From Elymus sibiricus (Eukaryota > Streptophyta > Magnoliopsida > Poales > Poaceae): DNA of 64,000 nt. The stretch covers positions 66,171,086-66,235,085 of the forward strand of contig CM077668.1 of the NCBI GenBank assembly GCA_039707655.1. The letters run 5' to 3'. The position numbers were made by a program, and so were the translations under genes. The notes beneath the pieces were generated by a model that worked only from the letters and a program-made list of their open reading frames with translations, was not told the origin of the DNA and made no database searches. Shown here one piece after another: positions 34,601 through 48,394 of this stretch (positions within the stretch are counted from its first letter, which is position 1; each line of letters begins with the position of its first letter).

Positions 34601-36270
34601 GACAAACAGATACAACCTCCCATTTGCTCCGTTTGTTGGGATCACGGGTCATAGTCAGAACTGCTTGTTCGCTTGTTCTATCATTGAGAATGAATCAACT
34701 GACACATTTAAGTGGTTGTTTGAGACTTTCCTTCACTGCATGGGAGGCAAAACTCCAGCTACAATTATAACAGATGAAGATGCGGGCATGAAATCAGCAA
34801 TCCCTATGGTTTTTCCCAACTCTGTTCATAGGCGTTGTCTCTTCCATATAAAAAAGAAAGCTGGGGAAAAGTGTCCTAGGACATTTGCAACAAAGAAAAA
34901 CTTGCATGCTGATTTCAGTGACATCCTACACAACTCGCTGACAGAAGCTGAGTTTGAAATGTTATGGCCAGATATGATACAGAAATATGGTATCCAACAT
35001 ATCAACTATTTCAACATTATGTGGAAGAAGAGGAGGAGGTTTGTTCCTGTCTACTTCAAGAAGAATTTCTTCCCATTCATTCATTCTACTGCGAGAAGTG
35101 AAGGGACAAATGCTATTTTCAAGGACAACATAACCTCAACACATAGTGTGATATGCTTCCTGGAAGAATATCAAAGGATATCTCAAAATATTCAAGATAA
35201 TGAGACACAACAAGACTCAATAACTAGAACAACGAAGCCAACTTTCTGGTCTCATAGTGAGCTTGAGTTTCAGGCAGCAGCCATGTACAACAGGAAGATC
35301 TTCTATAGGTTCCAGAAACAGTTGAAATTTGTGGTCAATTTGCATGTTGAAGAAATTGTGAGGAATGTGAGATATGAAGTATACAAAACAGAAATGCTGG
35401 CTGCAAAGGATTTCAGACAAAGGAGATTTGTTGTTGATGTCAACATCCAACACCAGGAATTCAGTTGCATATGTGGTAAATTCTTGAAAGATGGAGTTGT
35501 GTGCAGTCATATCCTCAGGGTTCTTTCTCATCTAAACATGTCAAAACTTCCTGAGAAGTACTACATCGACAGATGGAGGCCAAAAGATAGAAAAGATATA
35601 CGAGACAAGCGATTCAATGTGCCTGCTGAGCTAACTGCTGGGAGTCAACACTTGAGGTACACACTTCTGTCCAACAGGTTCAGTGACATGGCCTCTGATG
35701 GTGCATCAACAAATAGAAAATACCTATATGTTGTTGGAGAGAGTGAGAAGGTACAACAGAGGTTGGATGAGATGACTAGAGAAGATGAGGATGCCGAAGC
35801 GAAAAAAGACCTGTTGGGGAAACAATTTCGGAAGATAACCACACAGGCCCGCATCCTGATGGTTATGGGGACAACCTACAAGATCCTGATGTTGTTGTCT
35901 CAAAAGGACGGCCGCAAACAGGACGCTACAAAACGTTCATGGAAACTTTGCTTGCCAAGCAGAAGATTCACTGCAGCAAATGTGGTTCTGAAACCCACAA
36001 CATAGCTACTTGTACAGTGCGGGCTGATAGTGTTGTGAAGCACAGCAACCAAAAAGTGGTCAAAAACGTGCTTCAGGTCTCCTAAATTATTTTCCCCTTT
36101 GTTGAAATTATGATTTTTGTTTCCCCCGTGGGCCACTCCCCCCTACTAATGTTTGCTCTTTTGCTTTGTTAGCAGCATCGACCACACCAGCGAAGAATAA
36201 GAAAACATCAGGGGGGCGGGCGAAGAAGAGCAAGACACAAAACACAACAACAGCAGCAGAGAAAGATTGA
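31658..36270 (+). pseudogene. FAR1-domain Mutator-like (MULE) transposase
   Basis: A multi-exon gene starting ATGGATCCAGAT at 31658. Small exons with GT-AG borders follow (for example 32335-32364, then up to about 32754). The main coding part starts at about 33391. An acidic stretch precedes the FAR1 DNA-binding domain (about 33835-34200; FDNQEAAYGFYNEYA). The MULE transposase core follows (SFDSTF at about 34586 and ITDEDAGM at about 34770 contribute the catalytic Asps). A SWIM zinc finger (CICGKF...CSHILRVL, about 35467-35525) and a CCHC knuckle (CSKCGSETHNIATC, about 35970-36011) complete it. Damage: a hAT in exon 1, a frame break near 34100 in an A-run, an in-frame TAG near 34131, and a shift near 35870 that throws the knuckle out of frame. 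The gene cannot make an intact transposase. Confidence 0.85.
31670..31976. mobile_element. hAT-type MITE inserted in transposase exon 1
   Basis: 307 bp, starting TAGTCCTGGCCA and ending TGGCCAGGTATA, with an interior made of GGCCCGGCCCG repeats. A perfect 8-bp duplication ATCCAGAT flanks it (31662-31669, 31977-31984), as for hAT elements. Confidence 0.85.
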
Positions 36271-37302
36271 CTGTGTTATCGTAAAAAAGTGATTCCTCCT
36301 ACTTGTATGGTTGAGAACTTATAAGAGAAAAAAGGAAGAAACTGACGAGTTGAACACGAATGTTGTAATAAATTTATCTTTTCAGATGTTAGGTATGCAA
36401 AAAAAGGAAAGCAAGAGAAAGGACCATTTTACCTGTACTTTGTATGATTTTCGTTACTGCATCTGATTTTGCTCCTTTCAAGTTTGATTTGCTCCCTCTA
36501 ATTTGCCTCTTTGGAAAGAATTACCTACAAAAATTTAAAAAGAGTGTGAAAGTTGTGAGAAATCATGAGGTATCTCCAACAAATGTAGGAAAAAAATGTG
36601 AGAAATCATGAGGTCATACCAGCAAAAAAGGTCATTCGTGTCAAGAAAGTAACAACTTTCGCGCCTGTGCTCGAAAACATGAGAAATGTAACAGTGAAAA
36701 AATGACCACCATCCTTTGCGAAAAAGAAAAGACAAAAAACCTTCAAGCCTATAAAACACATGGAGAAAATCACCACTGTTCTTTACAGTATATAAAACTT
36801 TTTCTATTTCTGACAAATATAAAAAACTGCTCCATGTCACCAAAAAAACATATACAAAAAGAAAAAGTGGATAGTCATTACATCGTTTTCTCTTCATAGT
36901 ACCCTCATACATGGTCACGAAGTGTACAGCGAAACACATATACCAAAAACACACACACAAAAAACGATCCGTTTTGTTGACTACATGACAAGACGTTTCA
37001 TTGCTTCATGCGCACGAACTTCCATGTGGGCCGTTGTTTCTGAGAAGAAAAAGTGAAGAGCCGGAGTATTTGTTTTTTTGCTATGCCAATTGAATTGTAT
37101 TCTTCATATTGCTATGTCCACTGTTGATTCTTCTGAAATAGTGTCTCTGAAAAATATTGTACCAGAAACAAATCAAACATGTAAAAACAAGTTAGATGGG
37201 AAAAAAGGTAGGTACATCACGAAAAAAAATTAAAAAACAAATTAAAACAAGAAAGGGGATTTCAGGACAGAGAAGAGAAAAACATTTACCATAATTCATA
37301 TT
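36271..37302. other. Convergent 3' intergenic region
   Basis: It lies between the stop codons of the transposase and the Ulp1 gene, which face each other. It is AT-rich. A GAAATCATGAGGT-containing unit is repeated at about 36559 and 36602. No gene is supported. Confidence 0.5.
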
Positions 37303-40300
37303 TTATAAATTCTCTACAAGCCTTTTCCCTTCTTCAATAATGTTGTGTTTGCTGAATAAAATATCAACAGCAAGCCTGATATGTGCATCTTTGACCATTT
37401 CTTGCCTGAAGACTGATTGCAACGCATTCCTAGAACGCCAATTCTCTAACCACTTCAACACAAAAATCCCGCATGCATCACTGTTTTCTGAAAAAATGAT
37501 GACACAAAAAAATAGAAAAAGGATAAATGATCAAAACATGCACTGAACTATAACTAAAAAGCATGTGAATGTAGACCAAAAAAATGTACAGAATATGGAT
37601 TTGCATCTAACCATCCGTCCTGCTTTGGTAACTTTGGATATGCAGTTTCATAATGTCTGAATCCCATATTCCTTAGACCAGCATCGTTCCAAGCTTGTTT
37701 GAAGTTTTCAATCTGCTTTGGGGAAAAAAACATTAATATGATTGTGGAGAAGCTGTAGATGGACTTTCCAGTCTACTGTTATAACATGTTACCATCATAT
37801 GCTTTATCGTCCTGTGGTATGTGCTATCTTCATCGTATTTTGAATCCCGGAAGAAGAATTTCCGGGCAAACAGATCCACCAGGAAAATGAACCAGTGTGA
37901 TTCGTGAAGTGTTGGAAAGAATAGCTTCAGATCATAAAACACACATGAAACATATTAGAGAAAAAAAAGGATAAGAGAAACATATATTGTACAAAAAGCA
38001 GCAAAAAAATAGAGGGGGAGGAGAACACATACTTCGTTGCACAGTTGAAGGTCTTTTGCTTTACCAGCTCCAATGAAGCTCTTTATTAGTTTCTCCCTCC
38101 ACTGCAATCTTGAAGCTTCGTTCTTCCACTTTTGTAGAAAGTATTCCTTTTTTAATAAAAAGTAAAAATAAAATGTCAACCTCTCCAGCACAAAACGAAA
38201 ACAGAGAATAAAGAAAAAAAGAAAATAATTGAATTTTTTTTGTTGGGATTGAAAGTGAAAACTATGAAGCTTACACTAGCAGTGTGGAAGAAGAAATGCC
38301 TTTGAGATACTCTTGGGTGATTGTCCCTAAAGAGTTTCCTGCAGAACACATTTATGACATATGACTCTACCCATCCATCATCTTTGAAAGAGTTCCCCAA
38401 TTGTTCTAAAGATACCCTGCAATTATCAATCTCAACAACCCATCTCCTGTGTGTTGTGTACACATGTAGAGAAAAGAGGGAGGAGGGAAGAACACACAAA
38501 AAGGGAAAAAAAAGAGATGCTGTTAGACAAAGAAACAATTATATTAACAATAGCAGCAATAAAATAATGAAAACCAAAACAAAAAACATAAAAAAAGCCA
38601 CAACATACAAAACAAAGTAAGGTGTAAAGAAAAATACCCCTTGAAATCTGCATTCCCACTTAAGATCATGATATTGTTGTAGAGTTCCAATTCATAGCTC
38701 ATGATTGATCTCTTGTCTTGGTTGTCGTAAGGAGAACAAAGGAATTTACTCGGCAGAACAATTCTTTTGGTTGGAACATTTTCTTTTCCCACTGAGTTGT
38801 TCGTGCTGCCTAACAATAGACGGGTGTTGTAATGCTCATCTGAGTTGCCCGGCATGTTCAAGCTGTTTTGTTGCAAAGACCTTTCCCCCAGGATTTGAAC
38901 CTCTGGTGAGGCCTACAAAATTTATACTTTTTGTCAAGGAAAAAAGAGGGTGTGTGGGATTGTACATATTCAACAAGGGATAACAAAAAAACAAGTGAGA
39001 CATGACATGCTTCCACTGAATAAAATAAGTTCACTTACGGATTGACTGCCTACAAATGTTGTTGGTTTATCTTTAGTGCCATCTGGTTTGTACACATGGT
39101 TGTTTTCGTCAGGGAACAACCTTCTGCCTATTACTGAATGATTGGGAGAACCCTGTTGGCAAAAAAATTTAGACAGTTAACAAAAAGAATTGTACTATGG
39201 TTGGAAAATAGAACAAAAATGCTAATGCGCTTTGATGCATGGAGAAAAAGTACAATGTTTGTTTCATGTGATGTACTCCTTGACAAGTAACTGTTGTTCT
39301 TGTCAATGGGTGAATAACATGTTTGCTCCCCGTTCCACTGAAAAACGTCATTTGCATTTGGTGAGGTCTGTTGATTGACATGGAGACAATTTAGTGTCTC
39401 TAACAGGATGCTCCCAAAAAAATGCAGAAAACGTAAAACCATTAGATATATCAGGAACAAAAAAGTTTTTGCTGCTGACCAGGTCTATAATGCTTCCATC
39501 TGTTGTTATTGCAGTAACAGGCCTTGGTGTTCTCCAAATGTAGCTTTGGCTTTGTTGTTGTTGTGCACAACATACAGGGAACCCCTCCTGCATGCTGCTG
39601 GTTTCATGCTCAAAATACTGCTCGAAAAAAGAGATATTTGTCATTTACAATTATTTTGATATTCTGGTTTCGTGTTACTACAAGTAAGTAAGAAAAAAAT
39701 AAAAAAAACTGTGTGAGATTAATGGCGTCTTTACATACCTTCATACTTTTGCAGCTCTGTTCTCTTTCTTTTGAGATAATATTGTCCACTCCTTCAATTT
39801 TGTTAGCAGGACTGTTCCTCTTGGCAGCCTGTTTCGAAGGAGAATTTTTTATTTAGAAAACATTAAAATAACATGAACCTGATTTTTTTTGGAAAAAAGC
39901 ATAACAAAAATAAACAAAAAAAGAAAAATGAAAGAAAAAGCATTAAAAAAAAGCTTGTCAGAGAAAAAAATGTTGACCTCTATCTTTCTGTCGTACGCAT
40001 CTGAGTCCATGCGCAAAGGACGCCACAGTTTGGGCTCTTTGATTTCATTTCCGTAATCATCATAGTTCTCAAGGAGCAGTAACGTTGGTGTGTCATCACC
40101 ATAGAAGAAGTAGTTTTTCCTAGCATCATCCAGATAACGAGCCCAAGATGTTTGTCCTGTCTGTGTGTGAGCTGGTTCTTCATCTTTAAATCAGAGAAAA
40201 AACACAACCAAATAAAAAGAAAAGGAAATACATAAGTAACAAAAAATCATAGGGAAAAAAAGGAAAAAAATTGGAAGGTCTGTTGAAAATATATGTCTGA

Positions 40301-43300
40301 CAACCAAATATACCTGGCAGAAAAACTTTGTTAATATCTATGTTGAATTTTGCTTTTTGGAAGTTGATCACTGCTTGGTTCCTCCTGAAAAGAAATTGGA
40401 ACAGAAAATTAAAAAAGAAAAAAGGTCAGTACAGTCGTGAAAGGACAAAACATAAAAAAGATTTCATACAATAAAAAAGGATGATCGTGAGATTCCCATG
40501 AAAAATACCTTTTTGGTGGTGGTATTATTTTTGAAACCAAAAAAAGATGTTCCGCTTGTTGTGACCCCTTGTTCTTGCTGCTGGAATGAAGTAGACTCGA
40601 ATTTCTGAGGACAAAGCATATAATCAAAACTTGCTGTGCTTGCTGTTTTTGAATGCATAAAATTCTCTTCTTCTTTGCTGGTGTGTTGTAAATCTTCTAT
40701 AGTTTTGCTTTCTTCCTGTTAATAGTGAGATAGGTGTAGACAAAAAAAAGGAAATTATGGTTACTGTGGGGCAAACACAAAACAAAAAAGTACATTTCCG
40801 GGGAAAAAGTACAAAAAAACCAATCAACTTACAAACGCAGGGACAGTTGATTCTAAATGAGGCCTTTGTTCATCCCCTATCAAGTTTTGTTGCATCTTGC
40901 TATGTGTTCCTACAGAGCCAGACGACTGCTAGCTTAAATTTCTCCCCTTGAGTAAGGAAATTTGTGGCTCCTCATGTGTTGACCTTTCTATTTGATCTGC
41001 TAACCTTCTCTTCTTCCTATGCATCATATCTGATTCTGCAAAAAAAGAACAAAAAAAGGAACAACTCCTCTAAGCTCTTGCTAAAAAGAGAAGGACAACA
41101 AACATATTAAGGAAAGGAAAATAAAGAATTAGACATTTATCATGAAAAAATGTTTACCATCATCTTCATATTCTCCATTTGAATTGACTTTAACAGTTTC
41201 CTCTGAATCAAGAATAGCATTTGCTGAGATGTATTTGTTGTTGCTTGAGTCAACTTTCACTGTTTTTTCAGAACTGCTCTTTGCTGTCGTCACTATTTTA
41301 AGAGTTTGTAAGATCAACTCTTTCACTTTGGAGCAAGTGTTTTGCCCTTCATCTTTCATGAAATGTTGGAAAGTTGTATATATGTCTTCTTTGACCTGTT
41401 CTTGTTAAGTGAAACATAACGAAGACAAAAAAAGAAGATTAGTCAATGAGCTCAGACACAAAAAAAAGAAAAAAAAAGGGAAGCACACCTTGACACTAAA
41501 AGAATCGCCAATTGTTCTTTTAATAGCATCCCTCATGTATGAGTTTTTTTCAGTGCTAGCCCATTCATGGGTGTCTTGGCCGTAGCAAGTTTCAGACTCG
41601 TTCTTAACCTGTCAGGAAAAAAACGCAGAATGAATGATTTACATATATCTATGAAAAGAAAATTGTTCCATATTAAGTAATGAAAATGAAGCAACGAACA
41701 AACAAATAAAACCTATGCCTCTTACTTTGAAAGGTCCATATGCTCCATTTTTGTCAACAAGCATTTCGCTGAAAAGTTTTATTAGGTTCCCCTTTGAAAG
41801 ATCGTGGATGTCGCCTAGAGGGGGGGTGAATAGGCGCTTTAAAATAATTACGGTTTAGGCTTGAACAAATGCGGAATAAACCTAGCGGTTAATTTGTCAA
41901 GCACAAAACCTACAACAACTAGGCTCACCTATGTGCACCAACAACTTATGCTAGGCAAGATAAACAACTAAGTGATAGCAAGATATATAACATGAAACAC
42001 TATGGCTATCACAAAGTAAAGTGCATAAGTAAAGGGCTCGGGAAAGAGATAACCGAGGCACGCGGAGACGACGATGTATCCCGAAGTTCACACCCTTGCG
42101 GATGCTAATCTCCGTTTGGAGCGGTGTGGAGGCACAATGCTCCCCAAGAAGCCACTAGGGCCACCGTAATCTCCTCACGCCCTCGCACAATGCAAGATGC
42201 CGTGATTCCACTAAGGGACCCTTGAGGGCGGTCACCGAACCCGTACAAATGGCAACCCTTGGGGGCGGTCACCGAACCCGTACACTTTGGCAACCCTTGG
42301 GGGCGGTCACCGGTACCCGTCAAATTGCTCGGGGCGATCTCCACAACCTAATTGGAGACCCCGACGCTTGCCTGGAGCTTTACACCACAATGATTGAGCT
42401 CCGAGGCACCACCAACCGTCTAGGGCGCCCAAGCACCCAAGAGGAACAAGCTCTAGGGTACCAAGCACCCAAGAGTAATAAGCTTCTCAACTTTTCACCA
42501 CCACGTATCACCGTGGAGAACTCAAACCTATGCAACTAATGCAATGGCAAGAACACACGAAGTGGTCAAGTCCCTTACTCCCAAATCCCACCAAAGCAAC
42601 AAAAGCTATGGAGGAATATGAGAGGAAGAACAAGGAGAACACCAAGAACTCCAAGATCTAGATCCAAGAGGTTCCCCTCACATAGAGGAGAAAGTGATTG
42701 GAGGAAATGTGGATCTAGATCTCCTCTCTCTTTTCCCCCAAAAACTAGCAAGAATCCATGGAGGGATTGAGAGATAGCAAGCTTGAGGAAGGTCAACAAT
42801 GGAGGAGAAAACTTGCAAAGAACCGTTGGGGTCAATGGGGAAGAAGACCCCATTTTATAGGACCCCACGAATCTACCCGTTATCCTGCAGAAAAACACTG
42901 GAGCGGTACAACCGGTCCAAGGACCGGTACAACTGCCTTTCACGGGATAACCTGCAGACGAGCATGGAGCGGTACAACCGGGGGTTGCACCGGTAGTACC
43001 GGTTGGCCGTAACCATCCGGGAACTACCGGGCTACCACCGCCTACTACCGCTCCAAAAGCAGTAGGGAATCACCCCTGACCGGTAGTTGGAGCGGAACTA
43101 GGACCGGTACAACCGCCGGGACCAAGTACTTGTGGTGGCTAAGTCTGGAGCGGTACAACCGCTCCAGTAACCGGTAGTACCGGTGCACCGAAGCCATCCG
43201 GAAACTACCGGGCCACCACCGCCCTACAACCGCCCCACAACAGAAGGGAGTCCGGTGATAGAGCAGTACAAGGCCGGTACAACCGCCGAGCCGCAGACCT

Positions 43301-46300
43301 GGAGATTTCCAAGCACCAGGCGGTACAACCGCCCGGAGGCAGCGGTACAACCGCTTGGAAAAAACCTGGAGACTGCAACCCTAGGGTATCACCCCTAGGG
43401 CGGTACAACCGCTCGGACTAGCGGTACAACCGCTTAGTGCAGAAACCAGAACTGCCACAACTTCTGCAAATGAGCTCCGAATTGAGCAAACTCAAGCTTG
43501 TTGGATAGACGACGACGAGTACTATCCAAACAGCGACTGGTTATAATAAGAAGTGGCAGGGGAGATATGCCTAAGAAATAGAGAAGAGAAACCTCTATGA
43601 ATGAAGAACCGGCATAAACTCCAACATCGAAAACATCATAGAAGATGCATATATGAACTCCGTTTTCGATGAACTCGAGCTTGTCATGAAGATGACCATA
43701 AGCTCTAAAACTCACAAAGAGAAACACCAAATAAGAACCAAGAAAGATGATGCAAGAATGCAATGGTTTGAGCTCTCTACGAAGGATACGATTAAGCTAC
43801 TCATCCGAGAGCCCCCCTTGATAGTACGGCTATCGATCCTATAACCCGGTCTCCCAACTACCACCATGAGACCGGTAAAATAGAAAACCTATCAAGGGCA
43901 AACCTTTGCCTTGCGCATAGTCCACTTGAGCTAGATGATGACGATCTTGACCTCCTCAAGTTGGACCACCTTTCTTGATTGCGCCGGCTCGATGAAGACT
44001 AGTAGATTGCTCCCCCATACTCCACTATGGGTGAGCCACTCTTCGGCACATCTTCACAAGTCCATTGTCACCACAATGGACGGCAAGCTTCAAGCATGTG
44101 ATCTCTTCGTGATGCTTCACTTGAACTTGCAAACCGCAACCTTGATGACGATCACCACTTGATGTCATCCTTCATGGGTTGTATGATATCTTCCTTTTGA
44201 TGCAAGCCCATGGAAACATACCTAACCCCACAAACAACTCTCACATAGACCACGGGTTAGTACACAAAGCGTAATGGACAATGCTTACCATACCATGAGA
44301 TCACTTGATCCCGCTTGGTACATCTTCTATGCTTTGTGTGTTGATCAACTTGAATCACTCTTCATATTTAGTCTTGATCAACCTTGAATCTTTCCAATTC
44401 TCTTCATTAAGATGATGTCTTGAAGGTAAACATGAATGTCCACACAATCTTCTTCTTCAAGACATGCTTGCAATAGGCTCATCTCTTACATGACCAATCT
44501 TTGGATAACTTCATGAATAACCACCTTGGTCATCTCAAAATCTTCTTGAAACCAACAAATGTATTTCAAGAAAAGACTATGGACAAACCCTTCAAATATA
44601 ACTCAAGGCAACCATTAGTCCATAGGGATTGTCATCAATTACCAAAACCAAACATGGGGGCAGCGCATGTTCTTTCACCCTTCCATACACAAATTCTTGG
44701 CAATGTAGACTGCAGTTGTATGGTCCCAAAATCAACGAAATCAAGGCATCGGACCTGTTTTGCCATAAAAACAAAACAAAAAAAGATCAATCATCGTTAT
44801 GATGTATAGGTTGAACAGAAAAGATGTGAAAACCTCCTACTTATAAAAAATACAGTGAGTGTCTGTATATATTCCCAATCTTTTAAAACTAGAGCCGTAA
44901 TTAAAAAAACATGAAAAAGATATACCACAAGATGAAAAATGCATCCGCCCAATGTTAATGTTATCCTGTTTTGCTTGAGCTTTTCTTTTTGATACTTGCT
45001 GATAGCCTGCATCAACCATGCATGCGTGAATTTGCACCAATTCAAGCCTTTGATCTTGCTAACATCAAGAAGTGCTCCCATGTACTTGGTACTCGGTTTA
45101 GTGTTTGATGTTGGGCATAAGAAGGTTGCGAGCAGAACAACCATGAAACATTGAATGAATTGTTCATCAGATAGCTCCTCCTCTCTGATGATCTTGTTGC
45201 CAAAGTACTTGATTGATGGTACTTCTGAGAGTCCAAACAATGCAAGAAAATCAGCCTTTCCTCCATCGTCGGTTGTGCTGATATTGTTTTCACCTGCAGG
45301 GATCCCCAGAACATGGCACACAGACTCTGCATTCAGTGTTATTCCCTTGTGGTTGATGACAATTTGTTCATCCTCGACAGAAACATTATCAGCTATCCAC
45401 TGCGCGAATGGTCTTGGTACGACACAATCATCAAACTCAAGCATGAAACCAAAGCCAATGCCTCTGACCAATTGTACTTTATTGTTGCTCTTGCATGTGG
45501 ACCTGACAACATCTACAAAGTACGGAAGACTACACCTGCTGTATGCCTTTGCTGCGGCGTCACCACGGGGTTGTTTAGCAGGCTCTTCATATGTCCTAGG
45601 CCTCTGTTGGATTATAATAACAACAACATAAGTAGTATATAAAAAACAAGATCAAGATGGTTTTTAAAAAAAATAGTAGTTATAAATCACAATCATTAAA
45701 AAAAGGGCCCTCCCTGCTAACAGTCATACCATTGTAGTACAGTCTCTTGCTTAGAAAAAAAGCATGAACTATGACAAAAATAAAAAAAACTCCTAAAAAA
45801 AGACCTGAAGGGAGTAAAAATTATCGCCACATCAATATTACAAAATTCAGAAAAAAGAAAACAGGTGCTCATTTAATATATATATGTTGCATATTCAACA
45901 ATACAAAAAAAAGTGTTCCTCAAATACTCCAGCACTTCATTAACCATGCTCAAATTAAAAAAAAAAAGAGCTTCAGGTATGTCATGTTTCATGGCTGTGC
46001 AAAAAAACACACACACATAACTGTAAAGCAGCTTTTGATGCACATGTGGATCAGTAAGCAGCTCCAGCTCAACCGAACATGTGATTTCCACACAAAAAAA
46101 TCAAAAAAACAGGATCATATAACAATTTGAGATACAATTGCGCGAGCACTAAGGGGGTGCACAGAAAAACAAAAAAACTAAATAAATATGTATTAAAAAT
46201 GATCTGTAAACAAAAAATATACATATGTACAGAAAAACAATCTGGTTATTTATCTTGGGTACTTATGATATCTACAAAGTAAAACGAATACGCAAGCAAC

Positions 46301-47950
46301 ACTCATTTACCTTGGTTGTTTGCTTTCGTAGTATCTTACGAGTTTGTTTCCTTTCAATACTCTTCCTTAACTACAAATAAAGAAAAAATAACACAACATC
46401 AAGAAAAAAATAATAAAAAAACTGTATATATATCAGCATCAGGAGTAAAAAAATGCTTAGATGGAACATAGAACACACACCATGTATAACACACAAAAAC
46501 AACACAGAAAAAAAAAAGATGTGGTTACCATATTTATCACCCCATCACACAGTAGACCGTCTGATACTTCAGTTTCAGTTAGATCAACATGTGTTTCAGG
46601 CCCCTGTTCGTCATGCACATCTTGATTGTTCACACCTTCAGAATCTCTGTTGGCTTCGAACAATGTTCCACGGGTTTTGTTGATTTCAGCATTCTCCATG
46701 AAGACATCACTGTTGTGTTTATCGCTCTGTGATGCAACCAGCACATCTTCGGGTCCCTACACCAGAAAAAAAAACAGAGACAAAACAAAAAATCAAAAAA
46801 AGGTGTCTCCGCGCAGTACTTTTCTGTTAAGCACATTAGTAAAAACACAGAAAAAGTATTTCAATCGCCTCCGTATAATCTCTTTACTACACCTGAACCC
46901 TGTGCTTAAAACACCTACTCAAAGAAATTCAATTAAAAAATCTGAACATGCCTTGAACAAGTAGTTCAACAACAACCAAAAAAACACGCCCTAAAAATCA
47001 AAAGAGCTAGATTCAGCAACAAAAAACAATTCTAAAAAATTGAATCACTTATAATTCAGGTCCCTTTAAAAACACCTGAATGTATCCATAAAAAACAGCT
47101 GTTGAAACAAAGTTCAGTTATAATTTTCACCATGGATTCAACACAGATGGAAAATTCACACATTACAAAACACATACAGCACCACAATAAAGTTTCAGTT
47201 ACAACTTAAAATAAGTGAAGAGCTTATTACACTGCAGAATATCCAAAAAATTGAACTGCATCCACTCCAAAAAACATTACACTGCATATATCAGAAAGAC
47301 CTACAACGTCACAGCTAGAGATTCAGGCACACAAACAAAAAAAATCACAAAAAAAACTGCAGCACCACACATATAGAATACAGAGCAGATTCAGTTCATT
47401 TCAGACACATGTTGCAACTGATTTTCCAAGGGTGTATCCATAGGTCGTTCATGAATCCCTCTGTTCCTCCCTACCCACAACAATTCGATCCCTACCTTCA
47501 CTGGAACGCCTACAAAAAATTACAAAAAAAGTTACTCCTACTTCGCCGTCGGAAATTGCTCCTCCGCCACCCTTTCCATGCCGAGAAGCATCCAAAAGGG
47601 ACCATGCTGCTACCGAACCCATCAGATCTAACTCACCAGCTCTCCCATAAAACTGCTCCTAGCTGCCGATTTCAGCAGCAAAAACTAGAAAAACCCTAGG
47701 GACAAAATTTCCCCAATTTCAACACGGGTACTGCCGCCAAAAGATGGACGCCGGCGCGCAATAGGCGGGGACGAACAGTAGGGGGGAAGCGAGGGGGGTG
47801 GACTCCTTCTTTCGGAGGTAGGAGCCTTACCTCCGAGAGAAGCGCGCCGCCTGGAGGTTCGCCGCCATGCATCTCCATGTCGCCGTCGCCGACTTGAGCA
47901 GCTTCCCGTTTCGAGCTGGCTACAGCCGTGATCCCCTCTCTCTGATCCAT
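37303..47950 (-). pseudogene. Ulp1-like (C48) SUMO-protease family gene of the Mutator-like element
   Basis: Exon 1 (47950-47831) starts MDQREGITAV and ends at GTAAGG. More than a dozen exons follow with good splice sites. An N-terminal region (about 45600-44930; LVRGIGFGFM, GITLNAESVCHVLGIP) resembles the plant domain often found ahead of Ulp1 catalytic domains. The peptidase domain is at the end: FPTLHESHWFIFLVDL (catalytic His) and FFFRDSKYDED (Asp) near 37910-37810, and NSDACGIFVLKWLENW (Cys) at about 37480. It stops at TAA 37305-37303. Family members remove SUMO-type tags. Damage: a solo LTR inside an exon (41795-44677), an in-frame TAG at 40931-40929, and a frame break near 39425. It is therefore a pseudogene although the catalytic triad residues remain. 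Confidence 0.8.
41795..44677 (-). mobile_element. Solo LTR in an exon of the Ulp1 gene, with AGCGGTACAACCGCT repeats
   Basis: It starts TGAAAGATCG and ends TTCTTTCA on +, flanked by a perfect 5-bp duplication CCCTT (41790-41794, 44678-44682). Removing it and one duplication reconnects the Ulp1 reading frame (VWKG / NLIKLF). A minus-strand TATAAAA lies at 42859-42853. Upstream of it, at about 42900-43440, the word GCGGTACAACCGC or variants recurs a dozen or so times. It is a relative of the LTR at 27398-29012, almost twice its length. Confidence 0.82.
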
Positions 47951-48394
47951 TTCAAACAGTAACGTGTGCTTTTGGTCATCGACAAAAAGGCATAGTAATG
48001 AAAAGAAAAAAATATGGTAGTTGGTCCACAGGATAACAAAAAGGATTTTTACAAAAAAAACATAACCTCCGTTGAAAAGAAAAACTCGAAATTCAAACAT
48101 TGAAAAAAAATCTTGAATTTTTTTATGAAATTCAAAATTTTGAAATGAAAAAATGTTAAAATTGTGCTTTTTTAAATCATAATTTTTAGAAAAAAAAATG
48201 TCCAGTTCAAAGGACCTTTCGATGACCATAGCCGTCAAATGTATATTTTTAAAAATGATTGAAAAAATATTCATGAATTAAACCAAACTGGAGATTTTAA
48301 AAGAAAAATTGAAAAATACTGGAGAGACTAAAAAATGTCAAAAAAATGGGAAAATATTGTGAGTTTGAAAAAATATTCCTGAATTTAAGAAATG
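47951..48394 (-). promoter_or_regulatory. Upstream region of the Ulp1 gene
   Basis: AT-rich sequence before the Ulp1 start, without a clear TATA box. It runs directly into the minisatellite. No separate gene is supported. Confidence 0.35.

Noticed and set aside
40929..40931. The in-frame TAG as part of an unrecognised intron in the Ulp1 gene
   Set aside because: No GT donor is seen just before it and the frame continues sensibly after it. A nonsense mutation is simpler, though transcripts could overturn this.
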